The position numbers were made by a program, and so were the translations under genes. A stretch of 64,000 nucleotides of DNA from an uncultured Eubacteriales bacterium (GTDB lineage Bacteria > Bacillota > Clostridia > Christensenellales > Aristaeellaceae). Under the pieces are notes generated by a model. The model was not told the DNA's origin and made no database searches. It saw only the letters and a program-made list of their open reading frames with translations. Positions 37,859 through 45,596 of this stretch are shown here, piece after piece (within the stretch, counting starts at the first letter, position 1; every line of letters begins with the position of its first letter). The stretch covers positions 1 to 64,000 of the forward strand of contig ONJM01000006.1 of NCBI GenBank assembly GCA_900318145.1. The letters run 5' to 3'.

Positions 37859-39929
37859 GTCCGGCATCCTCCTTAAATGGGAACCCAGGGATTGTAGATG
37901 GATCAACCTGGATGAACTTTTCGTGCCAACTGTATCCGGGTATTCCGCCCTTAATGTCCGTCATTGTCTTACAGGTCTTGTCGTAATAAAGCAGGATTAT
38001 CTCATCCACCACACCGAGATCACGGTTTTTCATAATTTCAATGGCATTCCCGGCATCCGGGGGAATGGTAAGCTTGGGATAAACTTCCTTCACTCTCAGC
38101 ATGAAATCGGTGTTAATCCGATGAACCATGAAGACGTTATCTGCTGTATTGCTCAGATCGCTTGTACCGCTGATATCGTTCTTCCGAAGAAACGATTCTG
38201 TCTTACGCGGGTGGCAGATAAAGTGAATATGAACATTCAATTGCTTGGCTGTTCTGGAAAGAGCCTGAACGATTTGTGTTTGAATGTCATATTTATCAGA
38301 AGCCGAGGATGTGATATTCAACGCCATCAGGTTATCGATGATAACCACATCAGCTCCTTTTTCCTTTACCCATTCAAAGATCACAGTTGCGACTGTCTCC
38401 CAGTTGTTGCCGTAATCGTTGTTGTAGATCGCAAGCGATCCTCTCAATACCTCGTTCAGGTGCTCCTTTACTCCTTCTTTCAGCCGGTAGTGCCTGGGAG
38501 AAAGCTGATCCGGTTCAACCTGATCCCTTCCTGCAGCCTGCAGATACAGCCAGTACTTCACTACCTTCGGCGGCATTTCGCCTGAGAACATGGCTACCTT
38601 GTAACCCTGATGTACTGCTTCCAACCCAAGCTGACTGACCAATGTTGACTTGCCGGATGAATTGGCACCTGACCAGATGCTGAGTTCGCCTTTGTTGAAG
38701 CCGCCAATCAGAGTGTCCAGTTTTGTCAAACGGGACCGAATTGTCGTGATCTTACTTCGGTCGTAGTCTTCCACATCCGATATATCCAGCATGACAGGAA
38801 GCTGAGTTGCGGGAGCAGTTGCTGGTTTCGTGTCATCCGGGAAAGCGATGTCCTGATAAGCATCTTCTGTCACTTCCGATTCCGGATTGTTGGAAATGCT
38901 ATGGAACTCTGGCATTTGGTTTGTTCTGAATACACTGGTGGAATATGCCAGCGGATCTATCTTTGCCCTGAAATCATGCCAACCGTAATCGGAACAGCTG
39001 TTATGAAAACACTTGAACCCCAAGGCACCGTTTTGTCTGACAAAGACTGCTGCATCAGGAGCCTTATGTTCACAATTGAAGGGGCATTCCACCAGGATGT
39101 ATCTTGTTTGATCACTCAGAATGACTTTCCTGGCGACTTCAATATGATGCAAAGCCAGGAATGCATCCATATCAAAAGCTGTAGCAGAGCGCTTTCCAGA
39201 TGAAGGCTGTTCCGGCTGAACCAGTTTGGCAATATTGCCCGCAATCTTCCGAACAAGCGACATTGGCGTTGGTTTAAGGACTTCAGGAGTATGGAGAATT
39301 TTGCTGGTTCTGTGGGGCCTTTCCGGCGTATTTGCTCCTTTTTGCGCGATGGTTCCATAAAGCTTTGTGATTCTTGAAGGGTTGGAAACCGAAGTATCAA
39401 TCAACACCTCATCTGAGGAAAACCACATATCCAGTACTTTCAGAAAATCAGCAATAGCTTCTTTGCTGCTTACATCCCCCTGGATTCGGTAGAGCAGATG
39501 ATAACCATTCCCGCTGTCAGCAACTACGGGATCCGAAAAGCCGTTATTCCGAAGGTGCCTGTAAACTTCGATCGCTGTACGGCGAGCTTTCTCTTTCTCG
39601 TCATTCGTTGCACTTACTCCCGAAGGGCGGACTGGATCAGCATCAATCAGAATCCACTGATAGCCGATAATGTCATTGTCCGACGTGGTTTCTTTCGGAT
39701 AAGTTCGGAGCACTTCGTGCTGGGAGCGCGAAAAGCAGGCTTTGTTGATCACGTTGAGGGTCTGATAGAACGTACGCTCCGGGAAGCGCGCCAACTCTTT
39801 GTAGATATTCTGACTGCTCGCTTTGAAATAGCCGCTGACGGCTGGTTTGGGATCAATGCTGCGAATCTCAACGATATCTTCCGGATCATGCAGCAAGGTG
39901 ATGGCTTTTTCGATCAGTACTCTGTCCAT
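37836..39929 (-). CDS. Primase-helicase fusion (AEP-like primase region, zinc motif, DnaB/RecA-type helicase)
   Basis: A 697-residue protein. Residues 1-230 include IDADPVRPSGVSATNDE and ADSGNGYHLLYRI, as in archaeo-eukaryotic-type primases of plasmids and phages. A zinc motif (CPFNCEH, then CFHNSC) lies near residues 281-318. The C-terminal half is a RecA/DnaB-like helicase with SGANSSGKSTLVSQL near residue 414 and VVIIDNLMALNI as Walker B. The product would unwind and prime DNA for element replication. Its start overlaps the frameshifted replisome organizer by 16 bases. Confidence 0.8.
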   Translation of the reverse strand: MDRVLIEKAITLLHDPEDIVEIRSIDPKPAVSGYFKASSQNIYKELARFPERTFYQTLNVINKACFSRSQHEVLRTYPKETTSDNDIIGYQWILIDADPVRPSGVSATNDEKEKARRTAIEVYRHLRNNGFSDPVVADSGNGYHLLYRIQGDVSSKEAIADFLKVLDMWFSSDEVLIDTSVSNPSRITKLYGTIAQKGANTPERPHRTSKILHTPEVLKPTPMSLVRKIAGNIAKLVQPEQPSSGKRSATAFDMDAFLALHHIEVARKVILSDQTRYILVECPFNCEHKAPDAAVFVRQNGALGFKCFHNSCSDYGWHDFRAKIDPLAYSTSVFRTNQMPEFHSISNNPESEVTEDAYQDIAFPDDTKPATAPATQLPVMLDISDVEDYDRSKITTIRSRLTKLDTLIGGFNKGELSIWSGANSSGKSTLVSQLGLEAVHQGYKVAMFSGEMPPKVVKYWLYLQAAGRDQVEPDQLSPRHYRLKEGVKEHLNEVLRGSLAIYNNDYGNNWETVATVIFEWVKEKGADVVIIDNLMALNITSSASDKYDIQTQIVQALSRTAKQLNVHIHFICHPRKTESFLRKNDISGTSDLSNTADNVFMVHRINTDFMLRVKEVYPKLTIPPDAGNAIEIMKNRDLGVVDEIILLYYDKTCKTMTDIKGGIPGYSWHEKFIQVDPSTIPGFPFKEDAGHGTNHNS

Positions 39930-40557
39930 GAGTTTTCCGCCTCACTCTCACTCTGCGTAATGAAATCTTCCCAGTAACCATCCAGCCATTTGACTGCGGT
40001 AGGAATAAATCTGCCGCCCTCTCTGAGCCAATCCCTGGATACCTTGGCGTTCTGCAGGGCTGCCATCAGGGTTTCTGCCGGCACATTCAGTTGAAACCAG
40101 GCATTCCGCGCTTCTTCCTTGCGTCCATGCCGCGGATACTCTGCCCACCATTTTTCAAACTCAGCCTCGCGCGCGTCTGACGTTTGGGGGTCACGATCTG
40201 ACCAGCATGTGTCATAATCTGACCCTCGAAGGTCATAATCTGACCATCTTCCGAAGCAGAAATCTGTTCCCAGTCGACTACCGTATAGATCGTTCCATGT
40301 GTAGTGTCGGCCTTTGTTACGTAGTTCATGACAATCAGACGATGAAGATGCTGTCGAACACAATTGCGACTCCAGCCCAGAGTTTTCATCATCCCCGTGA
40401 TTGATGCATAAAACTGTCCAGGAAGCAGGCTGCCGAAGCGATTGTGGGACGCATTTAGCAGGCAGTAAAAGAAAAGTGCTGCGTCATACCCGTCAAGCCA
40501 GATGTTTGAATCTAACAGTTTTCGTGAAATCTTGACGTATCCGTTATTTGATTCCAT
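39914..40557 (-). pseudogene. Replisome organizer / replication initiator, frameshifted at a C-run
   Basis: The N-terminal frame, from 40557, begins GYVKISRKLLDSNIWLDG, then PGQFYASITGMMKTLGWSRN and YTVVDWEQ: the winged-helix replisome-organizer pattern of phages and plasmids. The C-terminal domain (FEKWWAEYPRHGRKEEARNAW, GGRFIPTAVKWLDGYW) is in another frame ending at 39914. The two are joined at a run of five C at 40186-40190 (minus sense); one extra C restores a single frame of about 214 residues. This could be a mutation, a sequencing error or programmed slippage. The N-terminal frame alone ends at 40087. Confidence 0.75.
40176..40245. repeat. Iteron-like 21-bp repeats inside the replication gene
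   Basis: TCTGAC occurs at 40176, 40197, 40218 and 40239, exactly 21 bp apart. The last three sit in a longer unit, GTCAyrATCTGACC, and two of them are near-palindromic (GGTCA, 5 bases, TGACC). The location within an initiator gene suggests an origin. Confidence 0.65.
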
Positions 40558-40578
40558 GTTCTTCTCCTTTTCTGCAGA

Positions 40579-40610
40579 TCCCGGGACTGGGACATGCCCC
40601 AGTCCCGGGA
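40579..40610 (-). other. Long perfect intercistronic hairpin
   Basis: TCCCGGGACTGGG and CCCAGTCCCGGGA form a 13-bp perfect stem with a 6-base loop between the ssDNA-binding-like gene and the replisome organizer gene. No U-tract follows. It could limit readthrough or stabilise the upstream message. Confidence 0.6.
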
Positions 40611-40620
40611 AAGCACCTCA

Positions 40621-41349
40621 TCAGAAGGGAATATCGTCGTCCTCTGTATTCGGTTTCGGCGATCCCTCGCTGGAAGATCCAGACATGTTCTGCTGAACAG
40701 CCTGCACTCCCTGACCCTGCGGGAGAGAGTAGCCACCGGCACGCGGGACCATGACTGTCGGATCAGGCGCGGGAGCATGTTGACTGCCGGCAAAGGGAGA
40801 TGTGTATCCGTGCATAATGTTGCTGTTTCCGTCTTCCCGGGAAATCCTGCGTCTCATCGGACGGAATGTTCCGTTCCTGATGAAGGCAACCGGGATGAGC
40901 TTTCCGATCTCTGTGTAGATCGATCCCTGGTATTCGTTCTCCCGTACGGAGATACCAACCGTGAGTCCGATCAGGGAAGATGCATCCCAGTTCCACACAT
41001 AGCCGGGGTTGCTGTCAGCGATAGCCCCCAGGGTTGTGTTGAACTTGTCCAGCCGCCATGCATCCTCAGGCTGCATGTTGTCGGTCGGGCAGATGATCCG
41101 GTAGATGCCGCGGTACCGGGGTGTGAAAGCACGGTTCTGCGCATCGTAGTCTTTCCGGAAGAATCCGGCATAGGGGCCTTCTGTGATTTCAACCATGATG
41201 TCCAGTTCCTGGAATCCATCCACTCTGTTCTCAGCCTTGGCTTTGATGATCTTGCAGATGTACCCGCCGACAGGAAGCATGTCCCGCGGCTTTTCCAATG
41301 TGGGATTGAAACCGTCGAAGTGTCTGATTGTGTTTGCTGTCTGACTCAT
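40621..41349 (-). CDS. DUF669-like ssDNA-binding-type protein with an SSB-like acidic tail
   Basis: A 242-residue protein. Residues 10-150 match the DUF669-type pattern of phage replication modules (LPVGGYICKIIKAKAE, ITEGPYAGFFRKDY, LIGLTVGISVRE). A Gly/Gln/Pro-rich linker follows and the protein ends in TEDDDIPF, the tail that bacterial SSBs use to recruit replication proteins. AAGGAGG precedes the ATG. It lies upstream of the initiator and primase-helicase genes and probably supplies the ssDNA-binding function of the element. Confidence 0.7.
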   Translation of the reverse strand: MSQTANTIRHFDGFNPTLEKPRDMLPVGGYICKIIKAKAENRVDGFQELDIMVEITEGPYAGFFRKDYDAQNRAFTPRYRGIYRIICPTDNMQPEDAWRLDKFNTTLGAIADSNPGYVWNWDASSLIGLTVGISVRENEYQGSIYTEIGKLIPVAFIRNGTFRPMRRRISREDGNSNIMHGYTSPFAGSQHAPAPDPTVMVPRAGGYSLPQGQGVQAVQQNMSGSSSEGSPKPNTEDDDIPF

Positions 41350-41462
41350 TTTTCTTTTCCTCCTTCTGAGGGCTCTTTCTCCCTCTCATTTCCGCAGGGA
41401 GTTGGAGATCTGGTTTGAGTCACTTTTTTGAAAAAAGTTCAAAAGTTTTTTTCGGACGGCTT

Positions 41463-41969
41463 TCACTCGTACTTGTCCCAATGCTTCTGGAGATCCAGCA
41501 GGATCTTCTGGAGCCTGCGATAAACAGTCTTTTGAGGAATGCCGGTTTCATCTGAGATCTCATGAGTGGAGTATCTCCTGTAATGCAGTTGAAAAATGAT
41601 GCTTCCGCACTCGCATAAGCGATCTGCCTGCCTGAGGATTCTGCTGAAACGGTCTTCATCCGCAATGATTTCAGAAGGGTCCGGGATTTCTTCAACAGGC
41701 TTGAGGCTTCTCGCAGTGCAGCCGTTAACAAACAAGTCGTGATACCTTTCATCGTCATAGGAAATGACTTTTCCCTGCGTGTTCCATTTGCATGTGCCAC
41801 AATCACCGGTACAGATGCGGAAGGAAGGGCACCTGCAAGCGCCGATCTTCCGGGCTTCATACCAGGTTTTATCCTTGGGTTTGTTCCATGCGTCCCGGAT
41901 CTCTTTGGAAACGGTAATGTCCTGATCGTCGATTCTGATGTAGTACCCTTTGTTTTCCTGTGTGTTCAT
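41463..41969 (-). CDS. Sigma-like HTH regulator with Cys-rich segment
   Basis: A 168-residue protein. A Cys cluster (CRCPSFRICTGDCGTCKW) lies at about residues 46-63. The C-terminus (FQLHYRRYSTHEISDETGIPQKTVYRRLQKI) is a sigma region 4-type HTH. The ATG at 41969 follows GGAGG; the open frame upstream has no site. It is the first gene of the long leftward backbone, so it may control that block. This role is inferred. Confidence 0.6.
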   Translation of the reverse strand: MNTQENKGYYIRIDDQDITVSKEIRDAWNKPKDKTWYEARKIGACRCPSFRICTGDCGTCKWNTQGKVISYDDERYHDLFVNGCTARSLKPVEEIPDPSEIIADEDRFSRILRQADRLCECGSIIFQLHYRRYSTHEISDETGIPQKTVYRRLQKILLDLQKHWDKYE

Positions 41970-42129
41970 GGTTTTGTGTCCTCCATTCGGTTTTGCGGAA
42001 TGGAGAACCCAGGAAAAGAAGGGTGCATTTAATAGCGCTGCCAACCATTGCGAATTCTCCATTCGTTCGGTCTGCAGCAACCCTTGCCCGGGCTGTGCGG
42101 GTTATGTCAGCTGACTTTCAGCAGGCAAG

Positions 42130-42156
42130 CCTCGCGGATCTGTGCACGTCGCGAGG
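42130..42156. repeat. Perfect 7-bp inverted repeat flanked by direct repeats
   Basis: CCTCGCG and CGCGAGG flank a 13-base loop holding GTGCAC. GACTTTCAG occurs on both sides, near 42112 and 42155, and GTCAGCTGAC lies just before. The arrangement suggests a protein-binding or nicking site. Confidence 0.5.
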
Positions 42157-42179
42157 ACTTTCAGTCAGCGTCTTAGGAT

Positions 42180-42245
42180 TTATTATTCTTTTTTCGGAGG
42201 CATGGCCTTTATCGCCTAGACCTCATGTCCGAAAAAGGATAATAA
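42180..42245. repeat. Long AT-rich stem-loop
   Basis: The left arm, 42180-42198, and right arm, 42228-42245, pair over about 18 bases with one bulge and one G-U pair, ending in TTCGGA and TCCGAA. The loop is 29 bases and holds GGCATGGCC. No coding sequence explains it. Confidence 0.6.
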
Positions 42246-42289
42246 CTAAATTGATGCCACTTTCAGGTGCTCGAAAACGAGCAGCCGAA

Positions 42290-42320
42290 ATTCAACTGGC
42301 AGGTAAAATCGTAGTTGAAT
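42290..42320. promoter_or_regulatory. Operator-like inverted repeat before the HTH gene
   Basis: ATTCAACT and AGTTGAAT, a perfect 8-bp dyad with 15 bases between, lie about 100 bases upstream of the HTH gene at 42424. Binding by that protein or another HTH protein is inferred. Confidence 0.5.
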
Positions 42321-42423
42321 AATCGACTTTTTTCAGCTCAACGAAAAACATCAGATTTTGTGCTATTATTGCCTCTGTAGTGTTTTCCTGAGCCATAAAG
42401 TCGAATTTTGGGAGGTGAAAAAG

Positions 42424-43137
42424 TTGGACTCCATGAGCAAATATGAAAAAGAGCAGTTCAAAGCAAATAAAAAGGTGGTATTTGCCAGGAAGTTTAATAC
42501 CTTGATAGAAAAACATGATGGAGAAGAAAACTATGAATCTTTCGCTGAACTTCTCGGTGTGGATCGCTCCACTTTTTACAACTGGAAGTTTGGCAAAGTA
42601 CTCCCTGGAAAAGAGAGGAGAAAGAAAATTGCATTGATTCTCGGAGCTCCGGAGGATTATTTTGAAAGAACAGATCTCCAGGATGACGAACTGATAAGTC
42701 AACGGCACCATATCAAGATGAACATGGAGTATGCTCTCTACGGCGATCAAATCGGAATTAACGAACACTTTGTTCAATTCATCCGTGATAACAGAGAGTT
42801 CTCTGATATGATCTCTAATATGCAGGTTATTGATGTAGTCCTGAACTCTATGGATCCGCGAGTCCCACAAACTGCAAATCCCTATCAGTTCACAGACAAA
42901 GCCGGAGAAAAGTTTTATCTGAATGAATATATGATCACCGTTCTCCGTGTTATGCAGACGGATGTTGAGGAGTATATCAACATGCTGCTTCAGCGGTATG
43001 CGAAGATTATTGATTCTGAGTACAATGCCATGCAGCAAAAAGGAATTCCTTGGCTGTTCGGCTCCGGGAAAGGCTATTTCAACTGGAGATTGAAGTTCGA
43101 GGAAGAAGTCAATAATGATAAAGGAAGCATGTTTTGA
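42424..43137 (+). CDS. HTH regulator of the control region
   Basis: A 237-residue protein. I chose the TTG at 42424, 8 bases after GGGAGG; an ATG at 42433 is a longer distance away. An N-terminal HTH (YESFAELLGVDRSTFYNWKFGKVLPGKERRKKIALIL) is followed by a helical domain with no recognised family. It is divergent from the backbone operon and probably controls one or both arms. Confidence 0.6.
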   Translation: MDSMSKYEKEQFKANKKVVFARKFNTLIEKHDGEENYESFAELLGVDRSTFYNWKFGKVLPGKERRKKIALILGAPEDYFERTDLQDDELISQRHHIKMNMEYALYGDQIGINEHFVQFIRDNREFSDMISNMQVIDVVLNSMDPRVPQTANPYQFTDKAGEKFYLNEYMITVLRVMQTDVEEYINMLLQRYAKIIDSEYNAMQQKGIPWLFGSGKGYFNWRLKFEEEVNNDKGSMF

Positions 43138-43184
43138 TATGTGTCTGGGTTCGGTATTACTCATCAGATTCAACTCCTATTCAA

Positions 43185-43237
43185 AAAATAAAGGCCAGGA
43201 ATGCCATCTCCAAATCGGATAAGGCAAATCCTGGCCG
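43185..43237 (-). terminator. Terminator-like hairpin after the small minus-strand gene
   Basis: GGCCAGGAATGCC and GGCAAATCCTGGCC pair with one small mismatch region. On the minus strand TTTATTTTTT follows. It also separates the gene from the converging HTH gene. Confidence 0.6.
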
Positions 43238-43282
43238 TCCAGCAGCTCTGTGGATTAGAAGATATTCAGTTCGATCTGATGA

Positions 43283-43498
43283 TCATCCCGTTGTTTCCTG
43301 ATGATACCGGTACACGTTCAGCAAAGAATGCCCTTCACGGCGAATGATTGTATAAGTCTTTTCTTTTGCGAACGTGACCTCACCGCCAATGGGCAGGTAA
43401 ATCAGAATCTTGTCTTTTCGGTTGGCATGCTCGATGATTCCTCTGTACGGATCAGCGGTACAAAGCATGTGCTGATCAATATCCTTAATCGCTTCCAT
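43283..43498 (-). CDS. Small protein of unknown function
   Basis: A 71-residue protein with GCAGGAGG 6 bases before the ATG. It is beta-rich (KILIYLPIGGEVTFAKEKTYTII) with no hydrophobic leader. Terminator-like hairpins lie after it, so it is a monocistronic gene within the control region. No family recognised. Confidence 0.5.
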   Translation of the reverse strand: MEAIKDIDQHMLCTADPYRGIIEHANRKDKILIYLPIGGEVTFAKEKTYTIIRREGHSLLNVYRYHQETTG

Positions 43499-43601
43499 CT
43501 TGTCCTCCTGCGTTAGTCCGTATTTTCCGGGATCACTTCATGGCCTAAGCACCGCCGGAAAAGGCTTATTTGCTGGTTTTGCAGATCGTTTTGCCTTTCT
43601 T

Positions 43602-43618
43602 TTTACCTTTTAGGTAAA
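43602..43618. promoter_or_regulatory. Perfect palindromic operator TTTACCT-TTT-AGGTAAA
   Basis: A perfect 7-bp dyad. The half-site AGGTAAA recurs at 43780 between the -35 and -10 of the downstream repressor gene, which supports autoregulation by that HTH protein. Confidence 0.65.
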
Positions 43619-43770
43619 TCAAGAAGCAAAAAAATAAGCGCAACCGGTAGTCCTCGAAACCTTAGTGGCTTCAAGGCCTCTCCCAATCTCATCAGTGGGA
43701 GTGTCTGAATTATAATGCCAGGCCATTATGACTGTCAATACCGATTTCGTAAATTCTTTTGGAATATTTC

Positions 43771-43799
43771 TTGACAAAAAGGTAAATTAAGTATAGGAT
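43771..43799 (+). promoter_or_regulatory. Promoter of the ImmR/ImmA-like pair
   Basis: TTGACA at 43771, 17-base spacer, TAGGAT at 43794, then a GGAGG and ATG. The spacer contains the operator half-site AGGTAAA. Confidence 0.65.
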
Positions 43800-43820
43800 A
43801 CGCTTTGGAGGTGTGTATGT

Positions 43821-44267
43821 ATGACTGTTGGTGAGTATATCCAGACTGCCCGGACGGAGCGTGGCCTTACTCAGACTGAGTTGGGAGAAAAATGTCACGT
43901 TAGCGGCGCGGAAATCTCCAGAGTCGAATCTGGCAAACGCCGCGCACCCTCTCCTAAAATGTTGAAAGCAATTGCTAAAGCATTGGTAATTGACTACGCT
44001 CAGCTGATGCAACTGGCTGGCTATATTGAGGAAGTTCACGAGGAAGAAAAGACATTTGAGCAGGTCTTCCGTAATCAGGACGGCGAGATCGTGGATGTTG
44101 TCCGCGGTGTAAAGGAAATGTTTCAGAAAGATGCTACATGGGCAAATGTCGCTTATCGTGTTTGCAGTGAGCTTCCTGACGCTGACCGCGAGATTTTAAC
44201 TGGTCTGGCTATGACCTATCTGGAAAAGAGACGGAAGGAAATCCAGACTGAAAATGAAAAAAAGTAA
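43821..44267 (+). CDS. XRE-family repressor (ImmR-like)
   Basis: A 148-residue protein. Residues 1-65 are a canonical XRE HTH (YIQTARTERGLTQTELGEK, then SGAEISRVESGKRRAPSP). The C-terminus is helical. GGAGG lies 9 bases before the ATG. It overlaps the downstream ImmA-like protease by 14 bases; that pairing is the repressor and anti-repressor arrangement known in ICEBs1-type elements. It probably keeps the element quiet until the protease removes it. Confidence 0.85.
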   Translation: MTVGEYIQTARTERGLTQTELGEKCHVSGAEISRVESGKRRAPSPKMLKAIAKALVIDYAQLMQLAGYIEEVHEEEKTFEQVFRNQDGEIVDVVRGVKEMFQKDATWANVAYRVCSELPDADREILTGLAMTYLEKRRKEIQTENEKK

Positions 44268-45237
44268 AATAGATGGGTCTTATGATCCAAGGTATTACAC
44301 GCTGGACAGGCTGAATGAAATAAGCCTGTCCAACGTCAGTTTAAACCTGAAACAGTTTATGAAAGATTATGATATTACAGAATATCCGATAGACTGCTTC
44401 AGGCTTGTAAAGAAAATCCAGGATGCCAAGCTGATTCATCTGGAAGTACTGGAAGAAGGAAGGATGTCGGCGGCTTTCAATGCTGTTGCTACATATCTCC
44501 CGGAGGTTGACAGTTTTCAGATCGTGATGAAGCCAGTCCCTAAAGATTGGCAGAAACGTTCTTCTTGGAGACGCTGCAATTTCTCCCTGGCTCATGAGCT
44601 TGGGCATGTTTTCTGTGGTCATCTGGACGTTCCGAAGAATATGAAATCGCCGGAGAAGCGGCAAATGGAAGATCTGGAAGCAGATGAGTTTGCCGCGCGG
44701 TTGTTGATGCCGGAACGCCTGATTCTAAAGAGTCAGTTTTCCTCTTATCAGGAGCTTTCAAAGGAGTTTTTGGTCTCAGATCAGGCTTGTTATAAGCGGT
44801 TAAACAATCTGAAAAGACTTGATTTGTGTAGAATTCCTGCTCGTGATACTTGTCCGCAGTGCGGAAACAGTCAGATTTCACCCGTGGCAGATTATTGCGA
44901 GATCTGCGGGGAGTATCTCCCGGCAGGCGGCAAGCAGGGAGTTCGGATTGTTGAATACACAAGGACAATGGCAGATCGACACAACCGCGTCATTTTCTGC
45001 CCGGTTTGCGGAAATGAGGAATTTGGGGATGGTGCTAAATTCTGCAAGATCTGCGGAACACCAGTTTATAACTTCTGCGGAAACAATAACACCTTCTGGC
45101 CATGCAATCACATCAATTCCCCGAATGCTCGCTTCTGTGAAATGTGCGGAAGTGAGACAGTTTATCAGCTTCGCGGATTGCTCCAGGATTGGAAAAAGGA
45201 AAAGGAAGATTATATCCGCGCTGTCACTCAGTCCTGA
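44254..45237 (+). CDS. ImmA/IrrE-type metalloprotease with C-terminal zinc ribbons
   Basis: A 327-residue protein. The protease motif is LAHELGHVFCGH near residue 114 with the downstream DEFAARLLMP helix that supplies the third ligand. The C-terminal third carries about three zinc ribbons, with pairs such as CPQCG/CEICG and CPVCG/CKICG and a final CEMCG. The family cleaves XRE repressors such as ImmR. The extra ribbons may sense a signal or bind DNA. It overlaps the repressor gene. Confidence 0.85.
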   Translation: MKKSKIDGSYDPRYYTLDRLNEISLSNVSLNLKQFMKDYDITEYPIDCFRLVKKIQDAKLIHLEVLEEGRMSAAFNAVATYLPEVDSFQIVMKPVPKDWQKRSSWRRCNFSLAHELGHVFCGHLDVPKNMKSPEKRQMEDLEADEFAARLLMPERLILKSQFSSYQELSKEFLVSDQACYKRLNNLKRLDLCRIPARDTCPQCGNSQISPVADYCEICGEYLPAGGKQGVRIVEYTRTMADRHNRVIFCPVCGNEEFGDGAKFCKICGTPVYNFCGNNNTFWPCNHINSPNARFCEMCGSETVYQLRGLLQDWKKEKEDYIRAVTQS

Positions 45238-45249
45238 GGAGGTGTGCTG

Positions 45250-45540
45250 ATGATTTACGCAGAAGGTTTCCCGATGGATGATCAGCGCTGTGTAAAGACA
45301 TGCCCGTATTGCGGAAACAAAAAGTTTTCAAAGAAGTCATCATCTTGCACTGCCTGCGGTCATTCGCGGTTGAATCTATGTCTTGGTAAAGATGGTTCCC
45401 GCCATGCAAATGCTGGCAATGCCAGATACTGCGAGATATGCGGGGAAAAGACTCAGTTTTTCGTTGATGGGCTTCTGAAGGCATGGGATGCCGGCGATGA
45501 ATTGTCATCCATCAGAACAAAAGAAGAATTGCCGTTCTGA
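45250..45540 (+). CDS. Small zinc-ribbon protein related to the tail of the ImmA-like protease
   Basis: A 96-residue protein. CPYCGNKKF with CTACG forms one ribbon, and NARYCEICGEKT a second half-ribbon. The stretch from NARYCEICGE through GLLKAWDAG resembles NARFCEMCGS through GLLQDWKKE at the end of the preceding protein, so this gene looks like a partial duplication of it. GAGGAGG precedes the ATG at 45250. It probably acts with the protease. Confidence 0.6.
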   Translation: MIYAEGFPMDDQRCVKTCPYCGNKKFSKKSSSCTACGHSRLNLCLGKDGSRHANAGNARYCEICGEKTQFFVDGLLKAWDAGDELSSIRTKEELPF

Positions 45541-45555
45541 CAGTTCGAGCAAGAG

Positions 45556-45594
45556 AAAAAGCAGGTGGTTCATTGAGCCAACCTGCTGTTTTTA
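45556..45594. terminator. Bidirectional terminator between converging genes
   Basis: AGCAGGTGG and CCAACCTGCT pair with a single bulge. GTTTTT follows on the plus strand and the complement of GAAAAA on the minus strand. Confidence 0.7.
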
Positions 45595-45596
45595 TG

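Larger units (their letters stand above)
41970..42423. other. Gene-free divergent control region
   Basis: No convincing gene lies in these 454 bases; open frames here lack ribosome sites. The region separates the leftward backbone from the rightward regulators and contains three inverted-repeat structures (42130, 42180 and 42290). It is a candidate for promoters of both arms and for an origin or transfer site. Confidence 0.5.
43499..43820. other. Gene-free regulatory segment
   Basis: These 322 bases hold a palindromic operator at 43602, an IR CTCCCA/TGGGAG near 43680 and the promoter of the ImmR-like gene. No RNA gene was recognised. Confidence 0.5.

Noticed and set aside
43640..43705. Possible tRNA or small RNA with short hairpins
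   Set aside because: The stems do not form a cloverleaf and no T-loop or CCA end is present.
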